Shown: piece by piece, positions 1 to 7,934 of the stretch
Position numbering within the stretch: the first letter of the stretch is position 1
Layout of the letters: each line of letters opens with the position of its first letter
NCBI RefSeq assembly: GCF_003194605.1
Contig: NZ_QHKY01000002.1
Location: forward strand, 372,001-436,000
Direction: 5' to 3'
DNA length: 64,000 nucleotides
DNA from: Nocardioides gilvus
Lineage (GTDB): Bacteria > Actinomycetota > Actinomycetes > Propionibacteriales > Nocardioidaceae
The notes under the pieces: model-generated
The model's database searches: none
Seen by the model: only the letters and a program-made list of their open reading frames with translations
Told to the model about the DNA's origin: nothing
Position numbers and translations under genes: made by a program

Positions 1-335
1 GCCTGCTCCTCGACCATCCGGCGGTGACGAAGTACCTGAGCGTCACCGGCGAGCGCGGCCCGCGTACGCCGGTTGAGACCGAGGTCGTCGAGAGGTTCAG
101 CGAGCTGCGGCGTGAGTTCGAGCAGAGCATCCGCGACGCCGTGGAGTCGGGCGCGATCCGCAGGATCGACCCGGAGCTCATGTCCTACTTCCTCTTCGGC
201 GCCTGGAACGGGGTCGCCGCCCTGGCGCTGCGCCGCGACGCCCTGGTGATGTCACCGGAGCGGGTCGAGGCCGCGGTGATCGAGTCCGGACTGGTCCTGC
301 TTGAGGGCCTGATGGTGAATTCTCCAAGCGCCTGA
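1..335 (+). CDS. TetR/AcrR-type regulator, C-terminal fragment (5' cut by window edge)
   Basis: The frame is open to the left edge (first full codon at base 3), so only about 110 C-terminal residues are present and the DNA-binding helix-turn-helix lies outside. What remains is helical and looks like the ligand-binding half of a TetR/AcrR regulator (YFLFGAWNGVAALALRR, then a helix ending GLVLLEGL). It ends 78 bases before an FAD oxidoreductase on the same strand, and a perfect palindrome lies between the two. I infer that it controls that oxidoreductase. The family call rests on the C-terminal half only. Confidence 0.65.
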   Translation, partial: LLLDHPAVTKYLSVTGERGPRTPVETEVVERFSELRREFEQSIRDAVESGAIRRIDPELMSYFLFGAWNGVAALALRRDALVMSPERVEAAVIESGLVLLEGLMVNSPSA

Positions 336-373
336 GGGCTGCGGGCTTGGCACGAGGGCCTCGACAGAGTTAA

Positions 374-390
374 CTGGAGTCAGACTCCAG
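374..390. promoter_or_regulatory. Palindromic operator candidate upstream of the FAD oxidoreductase
   Basis: CTGGAGT-CAG-ACTCCAG is a perfect 7-bp inverted repeat with a 3-base spacer, 24 bases before the ATG at 414. Size and symmetry suit a TetR-family dimer, and a TetR-like gene ends just upstream. Binding is inferred. Confidence 0.6.
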
Positions 391-413
391 ATTACTTCTC
401 AGAACGGATCGAC

Positions 414-2129
414 ATGACGCAGACCGCCGAGCCCACCACCCTGAGCGCTGGGGCCGAGGTCGACCCCCAGTCGAGCCCGGACACTTGGGACGCCGTCGTC
501 ATCGGGGCCGGTCCCGGCGGACTCACCACCGGCGCCTACCTCGCCGCCAACGGCAAGAAGGTGCTCGTGCTCGAGGCCAACCAGGTCGTCGGTGGCAGCA
601 CCCAGGTCTTCCGTCGCGCCGGCAACAAGTTCGAGTTCGACGTCGGCACCCACTACGTCGGCGAGTGCGGCCCCGGCGGTCGCATGCAGACCGCGTTGAG
701 TGGCCTCGCGCTCACCGAGCGGATCAAGTGGCTGCGCCAGCGCCCCGAGGGCCACTGCCGGATCATGATCCCCGGCACGACGCTCGAGACGCCGACGGGC
801 TGGGACACCTACCTCGAGCGACTGATCGCGGCCTTCCCTGCGGAGGAAGCGGGTCTGCGCCGCTGCGTACGCATCCTGCGGATCATCTCGGCCGGCGAGG
901 AGCCGCGTCGCAAGCTGTGGACGCTCCTGCGCTGGGGACTGCGCCCCATCACCACGCTCATGGACGCGTGCGGTCTCAGCGCCGACGCGCAGGCAGTCAT
1001 CCTCGCCGAGAACGGCGACTACACGTGGCCGCCCTACCGCACCCCCGCCGTCATGCACGGTGGCCTGCTCCACCACTACCTCCAGGCCGGCGCCTACTAC
1101 CCGCGCGGCGGCGGTCAGGTCATCGGCGCCCACCTGACCGACGTGATCCAGTCTCACGGCGGGACTGTGCGTACCAAGTCGCGCGTCGAGCGCATCCTGA
1201 TCGAGGACGGCCGCGCCGTCGGGGTGCGGCTGCGCAGCGGCGAGGAGTTCCGCTCTGACGTCGTCGTCGCCGCAGGTGACTACAAGAAGACGTGGACCGA
1301 ACTGGTCGGCGACGAGCACCTGACACGCAAGCTGCGACGCAGGCTCGCCGACCTGGAGATGACGCAGCCGATGTTCGCCGTCTACGTCGCGCTCGACGTC
1401 GACCTGCGCGAGCGGGACACCCCTCCACTGGCCTGGGTGTGGCCCAACAACGACGTCGACGGGTACTACCGCGAGGTCGAGGCCGGTCGCTGCCCCGAGC
1501 AGATGCCGGTCGGCATCAGCTGTCCTACCGCGAAGGACCCCGAGGGCACGCACTCGGCGCCTCCCGGCTACTCGACGCTCGAGCTCGTGAGCTGGGCGCC
1601 GAAGGAGCACGCGTTCTGGAACGTCGACGGCGACCCGATGGAGGGGGCCGACTACGGGCGCGACGAGAAGTACCGCGCACTGAAGGCGGAGTTGACCGAG
1701 CGCGTGCTCGACACGGCCTCGCTGATGATCCCCGACCTGCGCGAGCGGATGGTCTTCTGCGAGGCGTCCACGCCGATGAGCCAAGAACGCTTCACCCTGA
1801 CCTCCGACGGCTCCTGCTACGGCATCGCGCCGCTGATCAAGAACCTCGGCCCGTTCCGCCCCAAGGTCACCACCCACATCCCGGGCCTGTTCCTGGGTGG
1901 CGCGAGCACCGAGCACATGTTCGGCATCAACGCCACGATCTGGGGCGGCATGAAGACCGCGGGCACGATCCTGGGCCGAGACCTCGAGCAGGAGGTCAAG
2001 GACGGAGCGGTCTTCGTCAACGAGGCCGACCTGACCGAGATCACCGAGGACTGGGACCCGCTGCACGCGTCCAAGCCCGGCTCGAACATCCGCCGCCCCG
2101 TACGCCGTCGCCCGCAGACCACCGCCTGA
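414..2129 (+). CDS. Phytoene desaturase / retinol-saturase-like FAD-dependent oxidoreductase
   Basis: 571 residues. After about 25 polar residues comes a Rossmann FAD-binding motif (VVIGAGPGG, G31/G33/G36) with an acidic residue closing the second strand (E54). The C-terminal half has the second FAD segment (PGLFLGGASTEHMFGINATIWGGMKTAG). Length and layout match the carotenoid desaturase/isomerase and all-trans-retinol 13,14-reductase superfamily, whose members move hydrogens on polyene or isoprenoid lipids. No carotenoid synthesis genes lie nearby, so a lipid or polyprenyl substrate is as likely as a carotenoid. A TetR-type gene and a palindrome upstream suggest inducible expression. The substrate cannot be read from the sequence. 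Confidence 0.8.
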   Translation: MTQTAEPTTLSAGAEVDPQSSPDTWDAVVIGAGPGGLTTGAYLAANGKKVLVLEANQVVGGSTQVFRRAGNKFEFDVGTHYVGECGPGGRMQTALSGLALTERIKWLRQRPEGHCRIMIPGTTLETPTGWDTYLERLIAAFPAEEAGLRRCVRILRIISAGEEPRRKLWTLLRWGLRPITTLMDACGLSADAQAVILAENGDYTWPPYRTPAVMHGGLLHHYLQAGAYYPRGGGQVIGAHLTDVIQSHGGTVRTKSRVERILIEDGRAVGVRLRSGEEFRSDVVVAAGDYKKTWTELVGDEHLTRKLRRRLADLEMTQPMFAVYVALDVDLRERDTPPLAWVWPNNDVDGYYREVEAGRCPEQMPVGISCPTAKDPEGTHSAPPGYSTLELVSWAPKEHAFWNVDGDPMEGADYGRDEKYRALKAELTERVLDTASLMIPDLRERMVFCEASTPMSQERFTLTSDGSCYGIAPLIKNLGPFRPKVTTHIPGLFLGGASTEHMFGINATIWGGMKTAGTILGRDLEQEVKDGAVFVNEADLTEITEDWDPLHASKPGSNIRRPVRRRPQTTA

Positions 2130-2143
2130 AGGGATGCCGACCC

Positions 2144-3112
2144 TCACGGTTGGTAGCGAGTGACCAGCGTCTTCGCGCGCTCGCACAGAGCGCGGCGGAC
2201 GCTGGCAGGCTCGAGCACCTCAGCATCGGCGCCCAGTTGCCACACGGCCCAGACCGCGTGCCGCAGGTCCTCGAAAGTGATGTCGAGTCGGACCCAGCCG
2301 CCGTCACCCGCCAATTCCTCGGCGCGAACGGCGCGTGCGTTGTTCAACAGTTCGTCGCGGCGGGACTGCCGCACGATGACACTCACGGGGAGGTGGCCTT
2401 CGGAGAGGAACTGTGCGCTGCGCTCGGCCCAGGTGCGGACCAAGTCGACTTGCGCCGGACGTTGCGCCGATTGTGGGAGCACTTCGGCCCGGAGCATGCG
2501 GGACAGCCGGTAGGTGCGCTCCTTGCCGGACCTGGTCGCCAGCAGGTAGGTGCGGCTGCGGACGGTGACCAGGCCGATCGGGTCGACGACGCGCGTGCTC
2601 GGCGTTTCCCCGGAGGCGGAGTAGTCGAAGCGGAGTCGACGCCCCGTGAGTACGGAACGGCGGACCTCGCTCATCACACCGGGGGCCAGGTCCTCGGCGG
2701 TCGGCCGTCGCGACAGCAGGTCAGTCTCCGGCTCGACCAGGAACCGTGTGGCCGCGTCGTTCAGGTTCGCTCGATGCCCCTCGGGCAAGGCGTCGACCAC
2801 CTTGCGCATCGCGGAGGCCAACGGGGCGCTGAGCCCGAACACCTTCTCCCCCTGGCCCGATCCGGCAGTGAGCAGAGCGAGGGCTTCGTCGTGGGTCAAC
2901 CCCGTCAACTCCGTGCGGAACCCGGGCAGCAGTGAGAAACCGCCATGACGACCGCGGTCAGCGTAGACCGGGACGCCCGCCGTCGACAGCGCATCGATGT
3001 CGCGCAGCACGGTCCGCGTCGACACCTCCAACTCGCGGGCCAGCTGGTCCGCCGTCAGCCGGCCCCGCTGACGCAGCAGCAAGACCACCGAGACCAACCG
3101 ATCAGCGCGCAC
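2144..3112 (-). CDS. WYL-domain transcriptional regulator (YafY/DeoR-like)
   Basis: 322 residues. The N-terminus is a winged helix-turn-helix (MRADRLVSVVLLLRQRG, LTADQLARELEVSTRTVLRDIDALSTAGVPVYADRGRHGGF), followed by a linker and the WYL domain around residues 140-210 (LRFDYSASGE, VDPIGLVTVRSRTYLLATR), then a WCX-like C-terminal region. WYL proteins bind small ligands or nucleic acid and act as repressors or activators. It is divergent from ridA, and the 122-base gap holds a palindrome. I infer that it regulates itself and ridA. The family call is firm and the ligand is unknown. Confidence 0.9.
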   Translation of the reverse strand: MRADRLVSVVLLLRQRGRLTADQLARELEVSTRTVLRDIDALSTAGVPVYADRGRHGGFSLLPGFRTELTGLTHDEALALLTAGSGQGEKVFGLSAPLASAMRKVVDALPEGHRANLNDAATRFLVEPETDLLSRRPTAEDLAPGVMSEVRRSVLTGRRLRFDYSASGETPSTRVVDPIGLVTVRSRTYLLATRSGKERTYRLSRMLRAEVLPQSAQRPAQVDLVRTWAERSAQFLSEGHLPVSVIVRQSRRDELLNNARAVRAEELAGDGGWVRLDITFEDLRHAVWAVWQLGADAEVLEPASVRRALCERAKTLVTRYQP

Positions 3113-3136
3113 GAATCAATTCCTACCAAAAAACAT

Positions 3137-3149
3137 GACACATGGTGTC
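3137..3149. promoter_or_regulatory. Palindrome in the WYL-regulator/ridA divergent promoter
   Basis: GACAC-ATG-GTGTC is a perfect 5-bp inverted repeat with a 3-base spacer, with partial symmetry extending two bases further on each side. It lies 25 bases from the regulator start and about 86 bases from the ridA start. It is a candidate operator, with only sequence symmetry and position in support. Confidence 0.45.
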
Positions 3150-3234
3150 GTGATTGCTCGCGAGGGTGGAGGTCGAGCGTCAAGGAGGGAGCCAACCGGC
3201 CCCCGGGCGCACCGCATCAGCGATCGGAGCAGCA

Positions 3235-3630
3235 ATGGAACGAACAGCAGTGAACCCGGTGACGTGGTCGCACGAGATGGGGTTCAACCAGGGCGAACTC
3301 GTCTCGGGGCAGTCGCGGACGCTGTACATCTCAGGGCAGACGGCGATGAGCAGGAGCGGCCGACCTGAACACGACGGGGACGTCGCAGCGCAGCTCGCGT
3401 TGGCCGTGGACAACCTCGAAGCCGTGCTCAGCGAGGCCGGGATGTCGCTGACGAACCTGGTCCGCCTCAACGTCTACACGACTGACGTGGACCGGCTGCT
3501 CCCCCACTACGGCGTGCTCGCCGCCAGGCTTGGGGTCGCAGGAGTCGCCCCTACAACCACAATGCTCGGCGTCACCCGCCTCGCGATCGTTGGCCAGATG
3601 GTCGAGCTGGAGGGGACCGCCGTGGCCTAG
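3235..3630 (+). CDS. RidA-family (YjgF/YER057c/UK114) protein
   Basis: 131 residues from ATG 3235, chosen because GGAG at 3226-3229 is correctly spaced and the protein then begins as RidA homologues do; an in-frame start at 3154 would add 27 unrelated residues. The fold is clear from LYISGQTAMSRSG, the helix AQLALAVDNLEAVLSEAGMSLTNLVRLNVYTTDVDRLLP and the VELEGTAVA end. RidA proteins hydrolyse reactive enamine/imine intermediates or serve as related deaminases. The usual arginine of true imine deaminases near the C-terminus is not evident, so this may be a RidA subgroup with another role. It overlaps the convergent TfoX-like gene by four bases. Confidence 0.85.
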   Translation: MERTAVNPVTWSHEMGFNQGELVSGQSRTLYISGQTAMSRSGRPEHDGDVAAQLALAVDNLEAVLSEAGMSLTNLVRLNVYTTDVDRLLPHYGVLAARLGVAGVAPTTTMLGVTRLAIVGQMVELEGTAVA

Positions 3631-3974
3631 GCTTTCGGCGGTTTCGGCTGTCGCGCCTGGGCTCGCTCCACCGCGGGGCGGACCCAGGCGTCGAGGCTGC
3701 CGGCGTCCGGGAGGTCCTCGGCTGCCACCAGGACCACGCCGCCCATGGCCCGCTCCCCCATGGTGGCTCGTTGCGCCCCTTGGGCGAGAGCCTCATCGAC
3801 GCCGTCCTTGCCGACGTGGACCATCAGATCCTTCGTGCCGGTGCCGACGGCCATGTGGGTGTTGACGGTCCAGCAGAGCCCACCGAACATCTTGATCTCC
3901 CGGTAGCCGTCCGGGCCAGCGGCAGTTTGGACAGCGTCGCGGATCCGCCCCGCCAACTCTTCGTCGTACGCCAT
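3627..3974 (-). CDS. TfoX N-terminal-domain protein
   Basis: 115 residues that match the TfoX/Sxy N-terminal domain: MAYDEELAGRIRDAV, then EIKMFGGLCWTVNTHMAVG and DLMVHVGKDGVDEAL. In gamma-proteobacteria this domain belongs to competence regulators. In actinobacteria it usually occurs alone, as here, with no known role. A short proline/lysine-rich tail ends the protein. It is convergent with ridA, with the stop codons overlapping. Confidence 0.85.
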   Translation of the reverse strand: MAYDEELAGRIRDAVQTAAGPDGYREIKMFGGLCWTVNTHMAVGTGTKDLMVHVGKDGVDEALAQGAQRATMGERAMGGVVLVAAEDLPDAGSLDAWVRPAVERAQARQPKPPKA

Positions 3975-4004
3975 CGGCTCGTCCTCTCCGGTTCAGTCTT
4001 CGCG

Positions 4005-4604
4005 TCAGTCCTCGGCACGCAGGGCGGCCAGGTCGCGCGAGATCGCCTCGCTCGTGTACGAGGTCATCGCGAAGAGGTTGATGCCGTTGAGACGACCGGC
4101 TACCTCGACCTCGTCGATGCCGAGTAGTGGCGCGATGGCGGCCGAGGCGTCAAGCAGGTCCTGGGAACGCAGGAGAATCTCTGCCACCTCCACGAAGTGC
4201 GTACGCAGCTTCTGCAGGAAGAAGAGCCGCGCGATCTCCCGTTGCCGAATGACGGCAGGGTCGTTGTCGTCCGGCTCGTCACCGAAGGGATATTCGTCGC
4301 CACTGCGCTCCCACTCGCGGTCGATCCGCTCCGCCACGAGCTCGAGACACTCGACGAGTTCGGGGATCTGACTGGTCTTGAGCACGGGGCCGTGGCGTCC
4401 CCGCGCCCAGAGCCGTACGTGCGGTCCCGGTGTGCCGGTGTCGGCGTGGCTCGCGAACCAGCCATCGATGTTGAGGACCTGACCAGTGACGCCGGTCAAC
4501 ATGCTGGCCCCGGGCTCGTCGTGCTCCTTGGCCTCTTCGATCCCGTGCTTGCGCATCTTCGGAGCGTACCGACGCGCGGCGCCCGTTGTCTGCGCCCACA
4601 CCAC
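4005..4604 (-). CDS. Hypothetical protein, not recognised
   Basis: 199 residues starting at GTG 4604, with GGAG seven bases upstream. I do not recognise the family. The first third contains VTGQVLNIDGWFASHADTGTPGPHVRLWARGR, the middle is acidic (GDEYPFGDEPDDNDP), and the C-terminal 80 residues are strongly helical (IARLFFLQKLRTHFVEVAEILLRSQDLLDASAAIAPLLGIDEVEVAGRLN). There is no signal peptide or membrane segment. The helical end faintly recalls the coiled-coil of type II topoisomerase A subunits, but this is not enough for a call. Coding status is well supported by codon pattern and length. Confidence 0.6.
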   Translation of the reverse strand: MVWAQTTGAARRYAPKMRKHGIEEAKEHDEPGASMLTGVTGQVLNIDGWFASHADTGTPGPHVRLWARGRHGPVLKTSQIPELVECLELVAERIDREWERSGDEYPFGDEPDDNDPAVIRQREIARLFFLQKLRTHFVEVAEILLRSQDLLDASAAIAPLLGIDEVEVAGRLNGINLFAMTSYTSEAISRDLAALRAED

Positions 4605-4648
4605 TTCCAGGCTCCGCCACGCGGACGCGACAGCCCTAGGGTGGTCCC

Positions 4649-4840
4649 ATGACCCCCCTCGCAGAGCTCCCGCCCATCGGCGCCCCCGCCACCCGTGGCC
4701 TGGCCGCCGCGGGCTACACGTCCCTGCAGGAGCTGGCGGACGTACCGCGCGAAGAGCTCGCTGCGCTGCACGGCGTGGGGCCGAGGGCGCTCGGCATAGT
4801 GCAGACCGCTCTTGAGGAGCACGGCCTCAGCCTCGGTTGA
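4649..4840 (+). CDS. Small helix-hairpin-helix protein
   Basis: 63 residues, essentially two helix-hairpin-helix units: LPPIGAPATRGLAAAGYTSLQELADVPREELAALHGVGPRALGIVQTAL. The GVGPRAL hairpin is the classic non-specific DNA-backbone binding turn. Similar stand-alone proteins are common in actinobacteria and are usually annotated as DNA-binding proteins. It is divergent from the unrecognised gene at 4005-4604, only 44 bases apart. Confidence 0.75.
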   Translation: MTPLAELPPIGAPATRGLAAAGYTSLQELADVPREELAALHGVGPRALGIVQTALEEHGLSLG

Positions 4841-4847
4841 GCGGCCC

Positions 4848-4876
4848 TTGACGGGAGTCAGCGCGAGCCCAAGACT
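4848..4876 (+). promoter_or_regulatory. Possible promoter of the RibD-like reductase gene
   Basis: TTGACG (4848-4853), 17 bases, then AAGACT (4871-4876) gives a sigma-70-type arrangement with a good -35 and a weak -10. An AAGGA ribosome site follows just before the ATG at 4916. Confidence 0.35.
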
Positions 4877-4915
4877 GCAGACGAAGAGCGCCCCGTCACG
4901 TCGGAAGGACCTCGG

Positions 4916-5482
4916 ATGCGCCAGGTCACCTACTCGATGAACACCTCACTCGACGGATACATCGAGGGGCCCGACGGCGGTATCGCTTGGTCGGTGCCGG
5001 ACGACGAGGTGTTCGCCACCCACCTCGCCGAGATCCGCGGCGTCGGCGTGCACCTGCTCGGACGGCCGCTCTACGAGACGATGCTCTACTGGGAGGACGC
5101 GGACGAGGATCGCGACCTCAGCGAGGCCGAGCGGGAGTGGCGCACACTGTGGATGGCGCTGCCCAAGGTGGTCTTTTCCCGCACCCTGAGCGAGGTCCGG
5201 GGCGAGAACACCCGGTTGGCTTCCGGCACGCTGGACGAGGAGATCGCCCAGCTGCGCAGCGAGCCGGGCGATGGTGACATCGCGATCGGCGGCGCCACCC
5301 TGGCCGCGCAGGTCGCCGCACTGGACCTGATCGACGAATACCGGTTGATGATCCACCCCGTCCTGGTCGGCGGCGGCCGGCCGTACTTCGCCCAGGCTGG
5401 CCGCCAGGTCGGACTCGAGCTCGTCGGGACGCGGACGTTCGACTCCGGCGTCGTGCAGCTGCGCCACCGCGTACGCCACTGA
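4916..5482 (+). CDS. Dihydrofolate reductase-family (RibD C-terminal) oxidoreductase
   Basis: 188 residues of the RibD C-terminal/DHFR-like fold. It starts MRQVTYSMNTSLDGYIEGPDGGIAWS, has the nucleotide-binding stretch GDIAIGGATLAAQVAALDLIDEYRLMIHPVLVGGGRPYF, and ends in a beta strand (VVQLRHRV). These NAD(P)H-dependent enzymes are often found outside riboflavin or folate operons, and the substrate is usually unknown. AAGGA precedes the ATG. A DUF3099 gene follows after 20 bases and may be co-transcribed. Confidence 0.85.
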   Translation: MRQVTYSMNTSLDGYIEGPDGGIAWSVPDDEVFATHLAEIRGVGVHLLGRPLYETMLYWEDADEDRDLSEAEREWRTLWMALPKVVFSRTLSEVRGENTRLASGTLDEEIAQLRSEPGDGDIAIGGATLAAQVAALDLIDEYRLMIHPVLVGGGRPYFAQAGRQVGLELVGTRTFDSGVVQLRHRVRH

Positions 5483-5502
5483 GTTGTTGAGGGCTGAGAC
5501 CT

Positions 5503-5736
5503 GTGGACCCCGACGAACGCCACTCCGTCACCGACGCACGCGAGGCGCAGAGCGCCCGGCTGCGGCGGCGTCAGCGCTGGTACTTCTCCCTGATGGGGAT
5601 CTGCCTGACCCTGATCCTGCTGGCCTGGAACGTGGTCCGCTTCTGGTCCACGACCACGGCAGTCGTCATGTCCTTCGTGGCCGCGGTCATCCCGCCCATC
5701 GCCGTCGTCATCGCCAACTGGGGCGAGGACCGCTGA
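5503..5736 (+). CDS. DUF3099 small membrane protein
   Basis: 77 residues from GTG 5503. A charged N-terminus (HSVTDAREAQSARLRRRQRWY) is followed by two membrane segments (about residues 28-45 and 51-70) and a short acidic tail. The SVTDAR start and two-helix layout match DUF3099, an actinobacterial family of unknown function. It is convergent with corA. Confidence 0.75.
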   Translation: MDPDERHSVTDAREAQSARLRRRQRWYFSLMGICLTLILLAWNVVRFWSTTTAVVMSFVAAVIPPIAVVIANWGEDR

Positions 5737-5761
5737 CGTACGCCGGCACCTCGCCGCCGAC

Positions 5762-6778
5762 CTACAACCAGCCGCGCCGCTTGAAGACCGTGTAGAGGCA
5801 CAACGCCATCAGGAGCATCAACCCGATCGCCATCAAGTACCCGAAACGCCAGCCCAGCTCGGGCATCCGCTCAAAGTTCATCCCGTAGACGCTCCCCACC
5901 AGCGAGGGGGCGAAGATGATGGCGGCCCACGACGAGATCTTCTTGACCTCCTCGTTCTGCTGGACGCTGGTCTCGCTGAGGCGCTGGGTCTCCTCGTTCT
6001 GCCGCTCGGCGACCAGGGTCGCATTGACGGTCAGGATGTTCTGCAGCAGCACGCGGAAGGCGTCGACGCGCTCTACGACCCGGATGGTGTGGTCCTGCAC
6101 GTCGCGCAGGTTGCGCCGCAGCTCCTCGTCGACCTCGTACTTCTCGAACCCCGCACTCAGCGCGGTGATCATGTCCAGCAGGGGTCCGGCCGCCCGCTGG
6201 AAACCGATGACCTCACGGATCAGCTCGTAGATGCGTCGCGACACCTTCGGGTCGCCCTCGAAGACCTGGTCCTCGATCTCGTCGATGTCGTTCTGCAGGC
6301 CCTCCACGACGGGGGCGTACTCGTCGACGACCTGGTCGAGGATGGCGTACAGGACGGCTTCTGGCCCCAGCGCCAGCAGGTGCGGCGCGGACTCCAGGCG
6401 CTGTCGTACGCGGCCCAGGTCCGGGGACTCGGCATGCCGCACGGTCACCACGAAGTCCTCGCCGGTGAAGACGTGGAGCTCGCCGAACTCGACCCGCTCG
6501 TCCTCCTCGACGTAGCGCGCCGGACGCAGCACCGTGAAGAGCACGTCGCCGTAGCGTTCGAGTTTGGGCCGCTGGTGCGCGGAGATGGTGTCCTCGATGG
6601 CCAGGCCGTGGATCTTGAACTCCTCGGCCACCGAGGTGATCTCCTCGGGGTCGGGTCGGTAGAGCCCGATCCACCCCAGCCCGCGCTGCTCGCGGAGGAA
6701 CTCGTACGTCACCTCCAGCGAAGGCGGCTCGGCGTGCCGGTGCCCCTGGACGTAGACAGCGTTGTCGACGACGGCCAT
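5762..6778 (-). CDS. corA: CorA-family magnesium/cobalt transporter
   Basis: 338 residues. A large cytoplasmic N-terminal alpha/beta domain and long helices lead to two C-terminal membrane segments. The first is preceded by the signature YGMNF, the GMN selectivity loop of CorA channels, and the protein ends in a basic tail (FKRRGWL). Length is typical. CorA forms a pentameric Mg2+ channel in the membrane. It lies nine bases after a PPOX gene on the same strand and may be read with it. No Mg2+ riboswitch is visible upstream. Confidence 0.93.
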   Translation of the reverse strand: MAVVDNAVYVQGHRHAEPPSLEVTYEFLREQRGLGWIGLYRPDPEEITSVAEEFKIHGLAIEDTISAHQRPKLERYGDVLFTVLRPARYVEEDERVEFGELHVFTGEDFVVTVRHAESPDLGRVRQRLESAPHLLALGPEAVLYAILDQVVDEYAPVVEGLQNDIDEIEDQVFEGDPKVSRRIYELIREVIGFQRAAGPLLDMITALSAGFEKYEVDEELRRNLRDVQDHTIRVVERVDAFRVLLQNILTVNATLVAERQNEETQRLSETSVQQNEEVKKISSWAAIIFAPSLVGSVYGMNFERMPELGWRFGYLMAIGLMLLMALCLYTVFKRRGWL

Positions 6779-6787
6779 GACTGCCTC

Positions 6788-7234
6788 CTAGGCGGACGGG
6801 GTCTCGACCAGGGCGGGCCCGTGCACGATCCGGTCCACCTCGATCCGGATCGCGACGCGGGTGTGGTCGTTCTGCGCCGGCATCCGGTAGCGCGCCGTGT
6901 AGAGAGCGATCGCGCGCTCCACCGAGGGCTGGTCGGTGAGGACCCTGGCCCGGCCCTCGATCGTCGACCACTTCGGGCCGGCGAACTGGCACGCCGCGAC
7001 CAGGGCACCGGGCTCTCCGGCGGCGACCGCGGCCTCGATGTTGCGCACCTTGCGCGAACCGGCCCTGGTGATGATCCAGGCGCAGCCCTGCTCCGGGTCG
7101 AGGGTGACACCCACCGGGACGACGTGGGGGCGACCGTCCGGACGCAACGTGGTCAGGGTGTTGATGAGGTACTCGCCGTAGAAGTCCCACAGCTTGGTCG
7201 GGATCGAGTCCCAGCCGGGACGGAAGAAGGTCAT
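6788..7234 (-). CDS. PPOX-class (probably F420-dependent) flavin-fold protein
   Basis: 148 residues of the split-beta-barrel pyridoxamine-phosphate-oxidase fold: TTLRPDGRPHVVPVGVTLDPEQGCAWIITRAGSRKVRNIEA, then a central strand ending KWSTIEGRARVLTD. The pattern TLRPDGxPHVVPV with a following GSRKVRN is typical of actinobacterial members that use F420 or bind flavin or haem. It is immediately upstream of corA. The cofactor is inferred from family pattern. Confidence 0.8.
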   Translation of the reverse strand: MTFFRPGWDSIPTKLWDFYGEYLINTLTTLRPDGRPHVVPVGVTLDPEQGCAWIITRAGSRKVRNIEAAVAAGEPGALVAACQFAGPKWSTIEGRARVLTDQPSVERAIALYTARYRMPAQNDHTRVAIRIEVDRIVHGPALVETPSA

Positions 7235-7279
7235 GGCGACATTCTCGCCGGTCGTACGCTTCCGCGGCTGCGGCGCGCC

Positions 7280-7837
7280 TTACTCGTCCAGACCAGCCAT
7301 CGGATCGGTCATCGCGGTCACCGTGACGAGCGGTTGATCGCCCTTTGCATCCGTGAGCACGAGGAACAACATCTCCGTGTCGTTCCTGGCCCTGAGCGAG
7401 CCCTGCCGCATGCCGGGAGAGCTCTCCACGTCGCCGAGCGTCTTCTCGTCCTCGATGCTGAACCCATTCTCCTCAAGGCTCTGCCGGAAGTGGTCGAACT
7501 CCGCCTCGAGGTCACTGTCCTCGGCGTACGCCGCGAGGAGCGACCAGGACTCACCCTCGGTCTCTTCCACGGTCTCGTCGTCGACCGTGTCCTCGAGTTC
7601 CACCAGCACGTGAGGTTGCTTCGGCCTGGGCATCCAGTCCGGGAAGTCTTCGGGCAACGCCGCCTCGGCCAGCCCGACCGGGACCGGGACCTTCTCCCCC
7701 GAAGCCGCGTTCGTGGCCGCGTCCCCGCTCGACTCGCTCTGCTCCGAGTCATTGGCGCATGCCCCGAGCACTGCACAGGTGAGCGAGACTGCCAGCACGC
7801 CTGCGACGCGACGGTGGAGACGATGGGTGATGCGCAT
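7280..7837 (-). CDS. Lipoprotein A of a local four-member family
   Basis: 185 residues from ATG 7837, chosen because GGAGG lies nine bases upstream and the protein then starts with a signal peptide; the frame continues upstream to 8047 but runs into the neighbour. The lipobox LGAC places the lipidated cysteine at C27. An acidic serine-rich linker is followed by a domain with LPEDFPDWMPRPKQP, a helix LEAEFDHFRQSLEENGFSIEDE and a final beta region. It shares the LPxxFPxxxPxP core and the helix ending in GF/GYxIE with the two lipoproteins upstream. Function is unknown, and it is expected to be anchored outside the membrane. Confidence 0.8.
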   Translation of the reverse strand: MRITHRLHRRVAGVLAVSLTCAVLGACANDSEQSESSGDAATNAASGEKVPVPVGLAEAALPEDFPDWMPRPKQPHVLVELEDTVDDETVEETEGESWSLLAAYAEDSDLEAEFDHFRQSLEENGFSIEDEKTLGDVESSPGMRQGSLRARNDTEMLFLVLTDAKGDQPLVTVTAMTDPMAGLDE

Positions 7838-7934
7838 GAATGAATTCCTCCCGATGAACGACGGATTGTCCGCCGACACCAGCCAATCAACCGTCAGTGA
7901 AAGGGAAAAGTGCGTCCCTGTCCCTGAGATGGGA

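Noticed and set aside
399..2186. Long minus-strand frame (595 codons) opposite the FAD oxidoreductase
   Set aside because: Arg/Gly/Asp-rich translation without motifs; it mirrors a gene with clear FAD motifs on the plus strand. High GC makes such antisense frames common.
4005..4604. Topoisomerase A-subunit fragment
   Set aside because: Only the helical C-terminal stretch vaguely resembles one; no catalytic tyrosine region or other motif.
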